DNA of 64,000 bases, taken from Collybiopsis luxurians FD-317 M1. Its lineage: Eukaryota; Basidiomycota; Agaricomycetes; Agaricales; Omphalotaceae. Positions 47,561-59,276 of the stretch are shown here, piece by piece; the stretch's first letter is position 1, and every line of letters begins with the position of its first letter. The DNA lies in NCBI GenBank assembly GCA_000827265.1, contig KN834839.1, forward strand, positions 145,765 to 209,764. The letters run 5' to 3'. A program made the position numbers and the translations under genes. The notes under the pieces are model-generated. The model was given only the letters and a program-made list of their open reading frames with translations, did no database searches and was not told the DNA's origin.

Positions 47561-49386
47561 AGGGGTAAGAGTATTTGATGTATTGTCCGTGTGGAGTACT
47601 TGGTTGACACCTGCATGTACGAGCAAGGGCGAGAAGTTGGCGAGAAGGTGCGAGCAGATGCTCACACGTGCGAAGTGAGCAGATTTATGAGCATGCGGCC
47701 AACGTTTGCGAGCATACGAGCATGAAATCTCTGAAATATCGTTCACATTGTTCGAATGTATCCTGGCATATTGAGTTGTGATGTAAGTCTGAGTACCGAC
47801 CCCCGAGGTCGTTTTCTGACGTACTTTTTGTTCGTACATATCACTTGTGAAACTTCTTATCGCCAAGTTTTTCCGTTCACTTGAAGTGTCAAAAGTGTCT
47901 TTAGGGTCCTTCTTACGTTTACAAGCCTCATTATACAAATTCTATGTAAGCCAGTACACTCAAAGAAGCATATTTTATGTTAATTGAATGAATGTTTATC
48001 TTTGACTAAAGCGACTCGGAGATGATTCGCAATCATTAACAAGGTTTAAATGCGCTCCTCTAGCTTAGGAATCGGATTTAAGCATCGCCGAATTGTTATT
48101 TTTGACTCTCAGAGTGGTCTTCGCCGTTCCCAATTTACTTACAAGCCAACAATATAGCATATAACATCAGCTCGCTTGCTAGGGGTATTGTAGTCAGCAT
48201 ACATCTAAGGTACTTATTAATAATTGTAACTTGAATCTACGGATAAATCGGTATCAAGTATCCGCGTTTTGTAAATGCGACAAAGTTTAGAAAACGCGGA
48301 TACTTGATATCGATTTATCCGTAGATCCAAGTCGCAGTTATCGACGAAAATGCGGATCCTCGATGTAGGTTTATCCGTAGCAGTCGGTCCGCGTTCTCCA
48401 GACTACTAAGTTACCGCACGGCATTAAGCAGCGACCCGAGGTTCACGAAAAAGTCTGAAGTCACCGAGTCGCCGAGTCACTGATCGGAAATGTGAATGAA
48501 CCTGGGAGAGGAGAAAGGAGCCGGCACGGACCCGGAAGGAAGGAAGGCAGAAAGGAAGGAGGGAAGGCCGCTTATTGGGCAGAACTTCTCGCAGCCATGG
48601 CTTCTGACCGGAATTTTTTGTCTGAGATCATAGACTTGGAAAATCTGAGTAATCTTGAAGCCCCAAATCTGGATACTCCAATACTCGTAGCTTTGCAAAA
48701 CATAGCAAAAACGGAGGTCAATAACTATCTCGGATTCAAAGCGGACTGATGTTCGACATGTTCACATAAAAATTGTGTGAAGTAAAGGCGCAGCAAGGTG
48801 CGTGCTGTAGAACCAATCAAACGCAGGACTCAAAAATGATCGGCCAGTGCTCGAGAGGCAGAACAATCATTGTCGTAATTTGTCAGCTTGCAAAATTTTC
48901 TTTAGTCCGCACTTTACAGGAAAAGTTTAGAGCTTGGGATCAACCAGTATAGAATATTTTTAGGATATTATACTGGCCAAGGTCCGATTCCCGATCGCTC
49001 ACTCACCAAAATATACCTACAATTACTAAGGATGGTATTTCCATGGAACGCAGAATTCCCCTCTGAGTGGCGTTTATGTAACTCTCCAGTCTTCACGAGG
49101 AAGAATCGGAAAAAAACATTCTTAAAGATCCTAAAGAGTTATTGGTCTCAGTTTCCATTTCAACGAGACAAGCGTTACCTGATTGGAACTTGGGGAACCT
49201 TCTTTTTGAAGTGCGGTGTCATTACGGTAGGAGACTATGTGCTAGCATTTATCGTTATCTAAAACGCCATGTATATGAAGGGAGTAAGGGCCCGAAACCT
49301 GCCATATAAGAAGGAGAGCTGCCTGTCCCAGAATACTCGAGCTCACCACTGCATATCATATCTCCAGCATCCAAATCGCCATCACA
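47561..49386. other. Gene-poor stretch with a fold-back element
   Basis: Minus-strand frame 47453-47938 and plus-strand frames 48492-48749 and 49032-49262 are unsupported. A (GGAA)n tract lies near 48535-48568. The fold-back at 48229-48332 is listed separately. Confidence 0.4.
48229..48332. repeat. Fold-back inverted repeat, 42-bp arms, 20-bp loop
   Basis: The arm 48229-48270 is the reverse complement of 48291-48332 with two mismatches. The inner 35 bp differ at one site. The core contains CTACGGATAAATCG and AAGTATCCGCGTTTT. A third partial copy of TTTATCCGTAG occurs at 48369-48379. Confidence 0.9.
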
Positions 49387-50037
49387 ATGTCATCCCAACT
49401 ACAGTCCTCCCAATCCCAGCCCCTTGCGCTATCCTCCATCGCCGAATGGACTGATGAACGAGTCGCTGAAATCTACCTCGCGAGGTCGACAGCGAAAGCT
49501 AAGCAGGCCATCGAGGATCTGTTTTCTCCCCATGTCAAGGCCTCTTTGAATGGGCGAAGCATCACAAGAGCGCAGATCGACCAACTCCTTCTGGGTATGC
49601 GGTCCACAGAAGAAGGAGATCTGGGATTTTACTGGACGGACCTCGTAGACGTCTCTGGAGATCCTAAGACCCATCGAGTACGTACCTTTCAACAACTTGC
49701 TGCGTTTCACTCATACGACGGGCTCTAGAACGGTGCCTTAGGCGGCGTATATATTATTACTGGTCTCCAGCTTCCTCATCCGGAAACAGGCAAGCTAGTT
49801 CCTTCCTTCAGACGCAAGTGTGTAGCAATCAAGTTCGTATTCATTATTTTTTCTTTCGATCCCAAGCCTAATTTCTTGCTTAGAGTTGAATCTCAATCCG
49901 AGGATCTATCAATAGACAGCCGTAAGATCACAGAATTTACAACCATAGCATACAACTACCCAATGGACCAGCTGGAGGCTTTGGAGAAAAAGCGGGCAGG
50001 ATTGGTTGATCAGCACAAGGTCACACCGAGGTTGTAA
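49387..50037 (+). CDS. Hypothetical protein, 179 residues, possibly NTF2/SnoaL-like
   Basis: Exons 49387-49681, 49742-49832 and 49884-50037 join in phase (GTACCT...CCTTAG, then GTTCGT...GCTTAG). The protein starts MSSQLQSSQSQ and has a helix (IAEWTDERVAEIYLARS), then KQAIEDLFSPHVKASLNGRSIT, GDLGFYWTDLVDV, GVYIITGLQLPH and RKCVAIKVE. The helix-then-curved-sheet order with a conserved-looking LNG turn resembles the NTF2/SnoaL fold. This is an impression from pattern only. No signal peptide or membrane segment is seen. No functional neighbour is evident. Confidence 0.6.
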
Positions 50038-50820
50038 AAACTGCGTACAAAATTTTTGACGCAAATTCGCTGAGGAAGAGAGTGACGAACGTTCTGAAGA
50101 ACACGAGAGATTGGCTACCGCCGCATTCACGGTGGAAGGACTCAGACTCATTTTCTGCAGGAAATTCATTGACAGTGGTGTTGAAGCCTCTTTCATCGAT
50201 ATCCTTGCCAATACTACAATGTAATCTGTACCAATGTATATCATAAAGACTGTCCGTAGACGCAGAAGATGCATAGAAATGCGAGTGGGTGCAATGTCGC
50301 GAGTACAGTGTGTATAGAGTATGCTAATTCACTCTTCAAGTGGAAAAATTCCACCCGGCGAAAAAGAGTTGGCATATCAGTGAGCAAGAGAATTATTTAG
50401 TTCCAGTCTTACTTAATGGCGCATATATTCACATGCAATGAGAATGAAATGCAATCATTTTTTCGCTCACTGATATGTCTATCGAATCATGACAGGTTCG
50501 GCCTTCAACTTCGCCAGGTGTTTTCCAACCTATGACTATTGTCCTTATCAGCACACTGTACCGTAATTCTTACAATATCTTCACAAGTAAAGGAAAGGCC
50601 GTGGATGCAGAACACGCGTAGCGAGTACGCGAATGGGAATGGCGTTCTAATTTGGTTCTGGTGGCGTTTGGGTGGCGTTGCCTCGCAATCAGCGAAGGCG
50701 GTGTGTGATATGTACATATAGGGTAACAATGACCCACGCCTGTACTAATCTTATCAGGACCGGGATGTAATACCTTTTCCTCAGACCACCATCTTCAAAA
50801 TTTCTTCTTGTGCGCCGCTC
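50038..50820. other. Intergenic, F-box gene upstream region
   Basis: No gene is seen. The region ends in a pyrimidine-rich run just before the F-box start codon at 50821. Confidence 0.35.
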
Positions 50821-52905
50821 ATGGATAACAGCGATGCTGGTGTGACCAGGCTCGAGGATTTACCTATCGACCTCGCTGGTGAAATTTTTGGCCACCTCAC
50901 ATCACCTTCCGACCTTCTTCACGTCGCTCAAGCCTCCAAGTCGCTTTTCCGAATTGCGATTAGGCTTCTTTATCGAGACATCTGTTACGACAGTCCCGCG
51001 CATCTATACCACAACCTTTCATTCTGGGAACGAAAAGATTTGGGTCTGGAAAATGTGGCGGAGGCACCCAGGTCGGTTGTTATCGGAAGGAAATTGGGTC
51101 AAGGACTCGTCCCCGACTCGCATGAAATACCTCAGGCTCGGATAGGCTTTGGGTTAGACGTATACGGCAATCAAATTAATGAAACATTCCCGCCGGCATT
51201 CCAAGACCTATCCCGACTTTTACTGTCACTCACGAATTTGCAGAGCATTTCTTTTCAGTACGCTAGATTTCCGTTCGAACTTTATACCTTTCTCGGTGAA
51301 CTTCCACCAGGAATTTGCTCTCTCTCTTTTGAACAATGTACCTTTGTTTCTGCCTCCGTGGTACCATCTATGCTTGCTCCTGCTATGCTTACCCATCTCC
51401 CTATCACGGAACTAAATCTTACCGGTAGCAGCGTTCAAGGCCGTTTCTCTCTCTCCCACCTAGAACATGTCCTCACACCCTCGATGATGCAATCAGCGTT
51501 CCTTTCTCGTGAAATGCGAGTCCAGCTGGACATGTTTCAGATCCTCACTCGTTCACCCAATCTCCGTGCTTTATGCCTAGATTGGAACCATGCCAATGCC
51601 ACTCGATTTTCCCGGGACAGTGATCTTCCTACCGCCGCTTTCGCCAATCTCCACTATCTCGAACTTCGGTCGTGGAATCAGAGCGATGCGGCCTGGAATA
51701 GCGAGAGTAACTCTCCAGAGAGTAAAGCTCTACTAAAATCAGCCATGTACAAGCTGCTTGCGCCTTGTACCGAGCTGACCGAACTTGTACTTTTCGGTTA
51801 TATGCCTGGCGTGACTCCTGCGTCTTCCCCACTGCTGCCTGCTCTGAAAAGTTACACTGGTCCTGTGGACTTTCTCAGATCGACCTTACGCGGCTGTGAA
51901 AATCTGGAAAAGATCGTCTTCCCTACATCGATCAAGGACGTCGATGCTTTGATGTCGGATACTCTTCCGTACACCGCGTCGACGACTGTGCGTTACTTTG
52001 ATGTCACGCTAGAAAAGTGGGACATCGAGATTATGTATGCAGTTATCGCAGAGCTACCCGGTCTCGAACAGCTGAGGATCAAGTATGAGAAAGATTATCC
52101 TGATGAGGTTTGTTTCATATCGCGCATGAGTCCAAGGAATACAACTTAAGGTTTAATATAGGACATGCTCATAAGTTTCGGTCCAGAGTTTTTGTCTCGG
52201 CTTCCCAACATCCGAGTGCTGCATATCTATCGCCCAGACGAAGATTACAATTTCAATATACAAGTCTATGGTTTACATGCCTGGATGTCGAGATTTGCAT
52301 CTCCCCCTCGTCGTCTTCATCGTTTTTCACAGAGGCAGAGATCGCCTTTAGCTCTGGGACGTGCGAGTTATACCCGCCGCCCGGTTGGTTTGGAACACGT
52401 CGTTCCTTCCAATGCTGTGATCAATATGGGTGCTAGTACCAGCGCTGGCGGCGGCGATACCTTGCATCTTCGTTCGTGTCCTTGCTACCTGCGGCCTAAT
52501 CTCCGATCGAGGATCCGCGCTAGTCTTCCCATCGTCGATGTCGGACCTTCCGGGCTTCCCGATGCCCATGAGTATATGGCTAGCTGGCAGAAATACGCTC
52601 CTGGGCTGCGGGAGGTGCGTTTGGTCGACGCGTTTGTATGGCGGAGGGCTGGGGTTGGGGATGTGTGGTGTAGGAGGGATTTGAAAGAGTCTGTGGAGGA
52701 TGAGGAAGAGGAGAGTAGGGATGATGATGGGTCGGATGGTCGGTGTACGTGCCGTGGGTCCGGGTCTATAAGGTCTTTTATGCTGCCTCGTCGCGCTCCT
52801 GTTCCTCCCAATCTAGGAGTGTTTCCGTTCGGGGACGATGGGGATGGAGAGGATGAGTTTGCTATGGGGGCGTTGGATGATTTTGATGACCTTGATTTGA
52901 ATTAG
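50821..52905 (+). CDS. F-box protein with LRR-like region, 676 residues
   Basis: Exons 50821-52107 and 52162-52905 join in phase 0 (GTTTGT...ATATAG). The F-box lies at residues about 10-55 (LEDLPIDLAGEIFGHLTSPSDL, then LLHVAQASKSLFRIAIRLLY), giving Skp1 binding in an SCF ligase. Degenerate leucine-rich repeats follow (NLQSISFQYARF, GICSLSFEQCTF, NLRALCLDWN, NLHYLELRSW, NLEKIVFPTSI). The C-terminal 200 residues include a Ser/Arg-rich stretch, an acidic DEEEESRDDDGSDG run and a final DDFDDLDLN. This is a typical expanded Agaricomycete substrate-receptor family; substrate unknown. A shortened tandem copy lies 330 bp downstream on the same strand. Confidence 0.8.
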
Positions 52906-53237
52906 TTGAAGGAAGAGTAAAAGGCCTGTGCTGGTGCTACACAAGCACAGTAATGTTATTGATTAAACTGTGTTGCTCTTCACATATGTACATTTTTCTG
53001 CTTAGCGTTGACCTTGCGTACTAATCACGGCTGTCGCGAGTGCGAATAAAATATATTCCAGGATCTGCGATGTGTACATCCGACGCGACTAACCTGAACC
53101 CAGTGTAGCTTATCACGTGCTCGTGAGCTCGCGAGTGCCGCGGACCATTTGTCGGCGCTTATCGTGATTGCCATTTTAACCGCTTCCACTCTCATTCCAC
53201 TCCCATTTACTGAGCTGGCCACTGAAGTCGCCAACTA

Positions 53238-54438
53238 ATGGCCCAGACCCAGACCAGCATCGCTCCTTTCAGGTTCGAGGACCTGCCCATTGACCTCCAT
53301 GGCGAAGTTTTCGCCCACCTTACATCGCCGTCCGACCTTCTTCACGTTGCCCAAGCCTCTAAATTATTTTTTCGCTTAGCTATCAGGCTACTCTATCAAG
53401 ATATCTACTACGACACCCCGGCACACTTTTTCCATAACTTGACCTTTTGGGACCGGAATTGGTCTCTGTGGGGTCTTCAGGACCAAGGTCTTGAAAATAT
53501 TCTTGAGACACCCAGGTCGGTCGTGATTGGGAAGGAATTAGGCCATGGCCTCACTATAGATCACTATTACGTCGAATCGCATATTGCTCGGACTCGATTA
53601 CGCTTTGGAACGGATCTCGGCTTGAAAAAGAGCCGCGAATTTTTCCCGCCTGCACTGGACTGCCTATCGGAACTGTTAATGCGGTTCCCGAATTTACACA
53701 GTATCTCATTCCAACAAGCGCTGTTTTCGTTCAAGCTTGATAAACTTTTGAATAACCTCCCTCCGTCGATTCGGTCGCTCTCGTTCGAGCAGTGTACTTT
53801 TCTTACACCCACTCCGCCGCTGGAGACTCGGGATTCAATGCCACTGTTATCTGCGCTGAAGAGTTATACGGGACCTGTGGATTTTCTTAGGTCGACGTTG
53901 AGGGGGTGTGATGGGCTGGAGAGGATTGTTTTTCCGAGTTCGATAAGGGATGTGGATGCGCTGATGTCGGATACTCTTCCGTATACTGCGTCGACCAGTA
54001 CGCGCTTTTTCGATGTCACGCTGCAAAAGTGGGATATTGAGATTATGCATGCTGTCATTGCGGAGTTGCCGGGGCTTGAGGAGCTGAGGATTAGGGTTTG
54101 GGATGGGTTTCCTGATGAGGTGGGTGTTCTACTTGAGTTTCTTTTCTTCTTTTCATCAGAGCGTACACTGACTTTGGGGAACGTAGAACGTCCTCGTGAG
54201 CTTCGGTCCGGAATTTCTATCTCGACTTCCTAATATCCGTGTCCTGCATCTTTATTGTCTTTTTCCGAGTGGGGGGACCTGTGGACTTCCTGATGCACAT
54301 GAGTGCATGGTTAGCTGGGAGAAGTATTCGCCCAAGTTAAGGGAAGTTCGTTTGGTTGATACCTCTGTATGGCGGAAAGCTGGAGATGGAAACGGGTGGT
54401 GTAGGGTGGCGGCCGTTGTAGGTGGGGGTGGAAATTAA
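53238..54438 (+). CDS. F-box protein, shortened tandem paralogue, 377 residues
   Basis: Exons 53238-54119 and 54187-54438 join in phase 0 at the same position as the intron of the upstream copy. The F-box (FEDLPIDLHGEVFAHLTSPSDLL as LHVAQASKLFF continues) and the first LRR block match residues 1-190 of the neighbour. The sequence then jumps directly to the PLLSALKSYTGPVDFLRST segment, so about 135 middle residues are missing. A second deletion in exon 2 removes the Ser/Arg-rich and acidic parts. The frame stays open through both deletions, so it may still be made. Loss of the middle repeats should change or abolish substrate choice. Confidence 0.75.
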
Positions 54439-54591
54439 AGGCGGGGAGTTTAGCTACCAGTCGGACTGAGATTCTCAGACGTTATTGGAGAAATGTTATT
54501 AAATGCATTATAACGAGTTAGCTTTCTATTATAACTTGGATAGACTGTACAATGTTCTATACGTCAGAATTTGGTTTTTTAGCGCTGGCCA

Positions 54592-54843
54592 TCAACAACG
54601 TTGAACATCAACTGCCACCACGCTGATACTGTGACAGTGACCATCGCCATACTGCCTCGAAATGACACAGGCTTGACTACCCAACAGTCCTTCTTCGTTG
54701 AACGTCAGTGCTGATCTGCGTTCCCGTATGTCTTTGACTTGACAGTTGGAAACTTCGGAACCGCTCACTGCCATGAAAACTGAAATGACTCTGTCTTGGT
54801 TGGCAATGGAAGCAAAAGACAAAACACAGAACGGAGCCGTCAA
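54592..54843 (-). CDS. Possible small protein, 83 residues
   Basis: A single open frame with ATG and stop. The first residues (MTAPFCVLSFASIAN) are mildly hydrophobic, followed by SGSEVSNCQVKDIRE and ACVISRQYGDGHC. Four Cys might suggest a small secreted protein, but the signal peptide is poor. It lies alone between two plus-strand genes. It could be chance. Confidence 0.25.
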   Translation of the reverse strand: MTAPFCVLSFASIANQDRVISVFMAVSGSEVSNCQVKDIRERRSALTFNEEGLLGSQACVISRQYGDGHCHSISVVAVDVQRC

Positions 54844-54936
54844 TCTTGAAAATTTATATTTAAACCGTTGAAAATTGGTACGTTATTCCTCTGAAAAAAA
54901 ATCAACTAGATCCTCAATCCTACTACCTGATAGCTC

Positions 54937-57900
54937 ATGGATCATCCCACCGTTAATATCTCCAATCTGACTGCTAACAGGACCGCTCTGGTCTTAGTTC
55001 CTCCAAAAGAATTCGCGGAAAGACTGAACCCATTTCGTCTTGTCCACGACAAGGTTCGCCCATTCCTCTTTGTTCGATGGGAATATTTCTCAAATTTTTT
55101 TTACATTATGATTTATGTAGGCGGCTCCGCGCTGGACAGCCCACATCACTCTACACTTTTCCTTCGTCGACGTGCCCAACTTTCCCGCTTCCGTAGCTGC
55201 TATAGAACACGGTCTATCCCAGATCGAACCCTTCTCCTTCAAATTGGATGGTGTAGGGAGCTTTTCACTTTCTGGATACGAGACTGTTCATCTGAGCATC
55301 TCCGACGATGCGAATATCCAGCGGGTTTGGTCAGTCATTGCGAAAGCCCTCAATTACTCTGGACGGTCTCTGACGCCCCACGTAACGCTCGGTCAAGCCC
55401 CGCATAATAATCCCGAAGCTTTGGCGTCGCTTCGGAGGAAGGCTCAGCGGCTTTTGGAGTCTGTTGGTGAATTAGAATGGCCTGTTCGGAGTGTTGTGTT
55501 TTTGAAGAAGGATGAAGACGATGGTGGGGTTATGAAGAGATCTCATGAGGCGTTTCTCCGTGGAGAGTCACACACTAGTTTTGTGCTCGCGCCGTCCAAT
55601 CCAACAGTTCATTATGATGGGAACGGGTGGACCTTCTGCGGCTCTACCTCGGAGTCGGAGACGCTTCCGTCAGCCGTGTCGATAGCCACCTATAACATCC
55701 TTCACGATGCTCTCTTCCCGATCTCAAAACGTCTACCTTCCCTAGTTCAAACTATCGTCTCTTCCGAAGCAGACATCATCTGTTTCCAAGAAGTCACAGA
55801 CGACTCTCTCGTCACTATCCTCTCTTCCCCCGCAATCTTCTCCCGCTTCCTGTATTCCAGCCGACACCCCGAGGTTGTATTAGAAAATGAACGAAACATC
55901 CTCCTACTCTCCCGGTACCCCTTCTCCTGGTCCAAACTCGACATTGGTGGAAAACATAAGCCTGCGTTTCTGGCTTCATTCTCGAACTCCCCTTCCGAAC
56001 ATGGAACTGGATCAAAGACGCAGAATAAAAAACTTGTACTTGCCGCTACACACTTGACCGCCGGTCGAGCGGGGTCGTCTCTCGAGCAGAAAACCGCAGA
56101 GATGGAGGCTTTGGTCAATCATATGTACGAAACATACCCAGAGGATGATTGGGTTCTCGCTGGTGATATGAATTGGCCTGAAAATGTCCGCGTTACACCT
56201 GCCGATGAGTTATTCGAAGATGCGGGGCATCTTATTCCGTATGGGTTTACGTTTGACCCGTCGAGGAATTCGTTGGCGGCTGCGACGATGCGAGAGAGTC
56301 CGGATCCGCAGAGGTACGATAGGGTGTATGTGAAGAGGAATGGAGGGTGGGACGTGGGGAGGACGATGGTGTTTGGTAATGGGGACGATCCGCCACCTAG
56401 TGATCATTATGGGCTGAGGGTGGATTTGCGGTGGAAGGTTGTTGTTCCTGTAGAAGCAGAATCGCTTGAAGAAGCACCTGTGGTTACTCGACTTGCATCT
56501 GGTCATAAGGTATCGCTCCCTCCTACTGGCAATCTATCAACAGCCGAGCTAGTGGAACTATCCACGGCGCACGCATGGCTTCCTTCCGCAGAACAAGAAC
56601 ATAAAATGGGCTCTGTCCTAGAAACCCTCCGGTCCGTCATTTGTCCTTCCCAACACGATCAGCAGCCATCGAGCAACGTCCAAATCCGCATTGAATGTGT
56701 CGGCAGCTACGCGCTAGGTGTCCACACTTCTGCTTCCGACGTTGACTGTCTGGCTGTCGGGAATGTATCTGCGCCAACCTTTTGGGAGCTCGCAAGGAGT
56801 CGAATAAGGCAGAATGAGAATTTGAGGAGGAGGGGAGGGGGAGGGGTTGATGTGAAGTTGAGGAGATTTGTCAAGGATGCTATTGTGCAGAGGATGGATC
56901 TTGAGGTTGGAGGGATCAGAGTCGACATGCAGTATTGTCCTGCGCAGAAATTGGTTGGAGAAGAGTATGTTCATATCTCATATCTCTGTTAGGCTTCCAA
57001 AAGGACGCGACTCATTTCTTTTTAACAGATGGAAAAACATTGGCTCACTCCCTTCGGACTCACCATTATTCTTGCTTCCTGTTTCAAGTCTAATCACACT
57101 CAACGCCTATAGAGACGTTCTCACGCTACTCAAGATCCTCCAGCCCCCGTCGCTCCTCTCGGCTTTCCGAAGTGCCCACCGCAGCCTCAAGCTTTTCCTG
57201 ACTTCGCAAGGCTTATATGGCGCACGTTTCGGCTTCCTGGGTGGATTTCATCTTACCCTGTTGCTCACTCGAGTTGCGCTCACGTTGGTTCCGATTGGTA
57301 CTGAACTGCCGGAATTGGTAGAGCCGCATCACCTTGTACGCCAGTTCTTTGCCACGTATGCCAAGTGGGACTGGGAGCGCGATGCGGTTTGGGCTATACC
57401 TTCGCGAGAAATCAAGGCTGGAGATGCCACTGGTCCACAGGGATATCGGCGTTCGCCTGCCAAAGAACCAATGGTTGTGCTCTCCATCGAGCGTCCTTTG
57501 GCAAATTTGGCTTTCCATGCGAGTCGGAATTCCGTAGAAGTGATGCGGAAGGCGTTTCAGAGGGCTGATGGTATGTTGGAGGATGGTAGGAGTTGGGCGG
57601 AGGCGTGTGGGTTGGAGAAGGAGAAGGAGGGACCGGTTCAGGTGTTTTTGAAGCAGCACAAGGCGTTCATCAAGCTCGATGTTCATTTTTGGGGTGGGAG
57701 TAATTTGAAGGGGAGGGCTGTTGTTGGATGGTTGGAGAGTCGGATTGTTAGTGTAAGTTCAGGTTCTTTTAATGTTTGAAAGTGGTAGCAAGGCTCATAT
57801 TGTTCGTTCCAGTTACTGGTCCAACTATACGCCGCAGCACCAAGTGTCAATGTTCGATTTTGGCCTGCCCGCTTCGTCGATGCGGGGACTGTCGATGTAG

Positions 57901-58732
57901 AAGACGACAATCGTGGTCCTAACGGATTCTATCTTTTCGGTCTTTCTCCCACCTCCCCTACTTCTGGATCCATAAAATCGTCCGCCGAGTCCGAACTAGC
58001 GTCCATCACTCAATGTCTCCGTTCTTTCGAAGCAGAGCTCCAGAATAACGAGAAATTCTATGACTCTCAAAGCACCTATATTTCTCTATCTCTCGTCAAG
58101 CGCGGAGCTCTCGAGAAGGATATCGGTCTGGCGAAAATCGTTCCAGATTCGTTTGCCTGGTCCGACAATGGTTTTGACCCTGTGGATGACGACGACGACG
58201 AGGAGCTTGACGAGTTTGAGGATCAGGATTTCGAAAGCCAGGATAACCAGTCCGAGGTATCAGTAGGATTGAGAAACCGTGACCTTGGAATCACATCGGC
58301 TTCACAGCGCAAGAAAGCGATAGCCGCGTCGAGAGCGAGCAGGGCTACGACGCACACACCTGCTCCGACGAAATTGCGAACCAGCGCCGACGTGATGAAT
58401 AGGCTGCTGTGGGACCCTGTGATGGGCAAGAATGGTCGGGACGAGTATGCGGTTGGGTATGAGGATCGGTTCTTGGGGATCAAGGAGTCGATGTTGAGAG
58501 ATTGGGTTTTGAAGGAGGTTGAGAATGAGGCTTTTGTAAGTCGCCCCCCTCTATCCTCATGCGTTGGGGTGGTTTTCATTATGGGTTTTCTGTTGCTTAT
58601 CCCAGTTTTTTCTTTTTGCAGATTCCTCAACATCGGATTGTTTACTTCAAGCGAGTTTCAGATGGTGAGATTATATGGGACAAGAGGAAGAAGATTGATT
58701 TGGTTTTTGGAAGTGGTGTAGGGGCGGGGTAG
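54937..58732 (+). CDS. Five-module RNA-end-processing fusion: 2H phosphoesterase, EEP, poly(A)-polymerase-type NTase with central domain, MJ1316 domain; 1184 residues
   Basis: Exons 54937-55053, 55121-56964, 56993-57752, 57813-58535 and 58622-58732 join in phase. Residues about 15-200 form a 2H/LigT-like phosphoesterase with both HxT motifs (HITL at 47, HVTL at 126). Residues about 225-480 form an endonuclease/exonuclease/phosphatase domain, closest in style to TDP2: TYNILHD (Asn231), CFQEV (Glu263), GDMNW (Asp388, Asn390) and SDHYG (Asp467, His468). Residues about 500-660 carry the nucleotidyltransferase signature GSYALGVHTSASDVD (Asp579, Asp581) with a third Asp at 641 in GGIRVDMQY. Residues about 660-960 look like the poly(A) polymerase central and RNA-binding parts. 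An acidic linker follows. Residues about 1097-1180 match the MJ1316 RNA cyclic-end recognition domain (VMNRLLWDP, YEDRFLG, IPQHRIVYFK, DLVFGSG). All catalytic positions I can check are kept. I infer one protein that recognises damaged or cyclic-phosphate RNA ends, clears them and adds nucleotides. Confidence 0.85.
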
Positions 58733-59276
58733 TTGAGCGTTCTACACGACTAATCGTGTATCATTCAAATTCAAGTCCCCATAAATATACAGTCAGCTCG
58801 TCGAGGAAACTGGTTAATTTGTGGAATCTCAATATTTTGCTTTAAACAACAAAGAACCTGAACACTCCATCTGCATTTACCCAACATTAACATTCACCCT
58901 CCTTTTTATCAGTGCGAGTAATGTCTAATCTGCTTCAGCCGCTGCCCACATTGACGTGAAGGGTCCGCTGCCGTGGCCAAGATCTTGCTTGCGTGTTGGA
59001 GCTGAGAGTCTACCGAAGTGTAAGCTGCACGTGTAATGCTTCTCGGACGGTGTCGTGCAAAGCGCTTATTGCTCGACCATAAAAGAAGTTCAACTTGACA
59101 CTTGTCAAAAAAACATATGATGTCATAATGTCACAGGACCGCATTCACAAAAGCGAAAAGCAGTTTGCCACGGCGTGACACCAAACGTTCCACATTTCGC
59201 CGAAGGTGTTCTCGTGACTCCATTCTTTTATCTTCTACCACTGCTGATCGCCCCCTTGCTGTATTCGCTGCTCCGA
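58733..59276. other. Intergenic between RNA-processing fusion and NLR
   Basis: 544 bp holding the terminator of the fusion gene and the NLR promoter. No gene or clear motif is seen. Confidence 0.4.
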
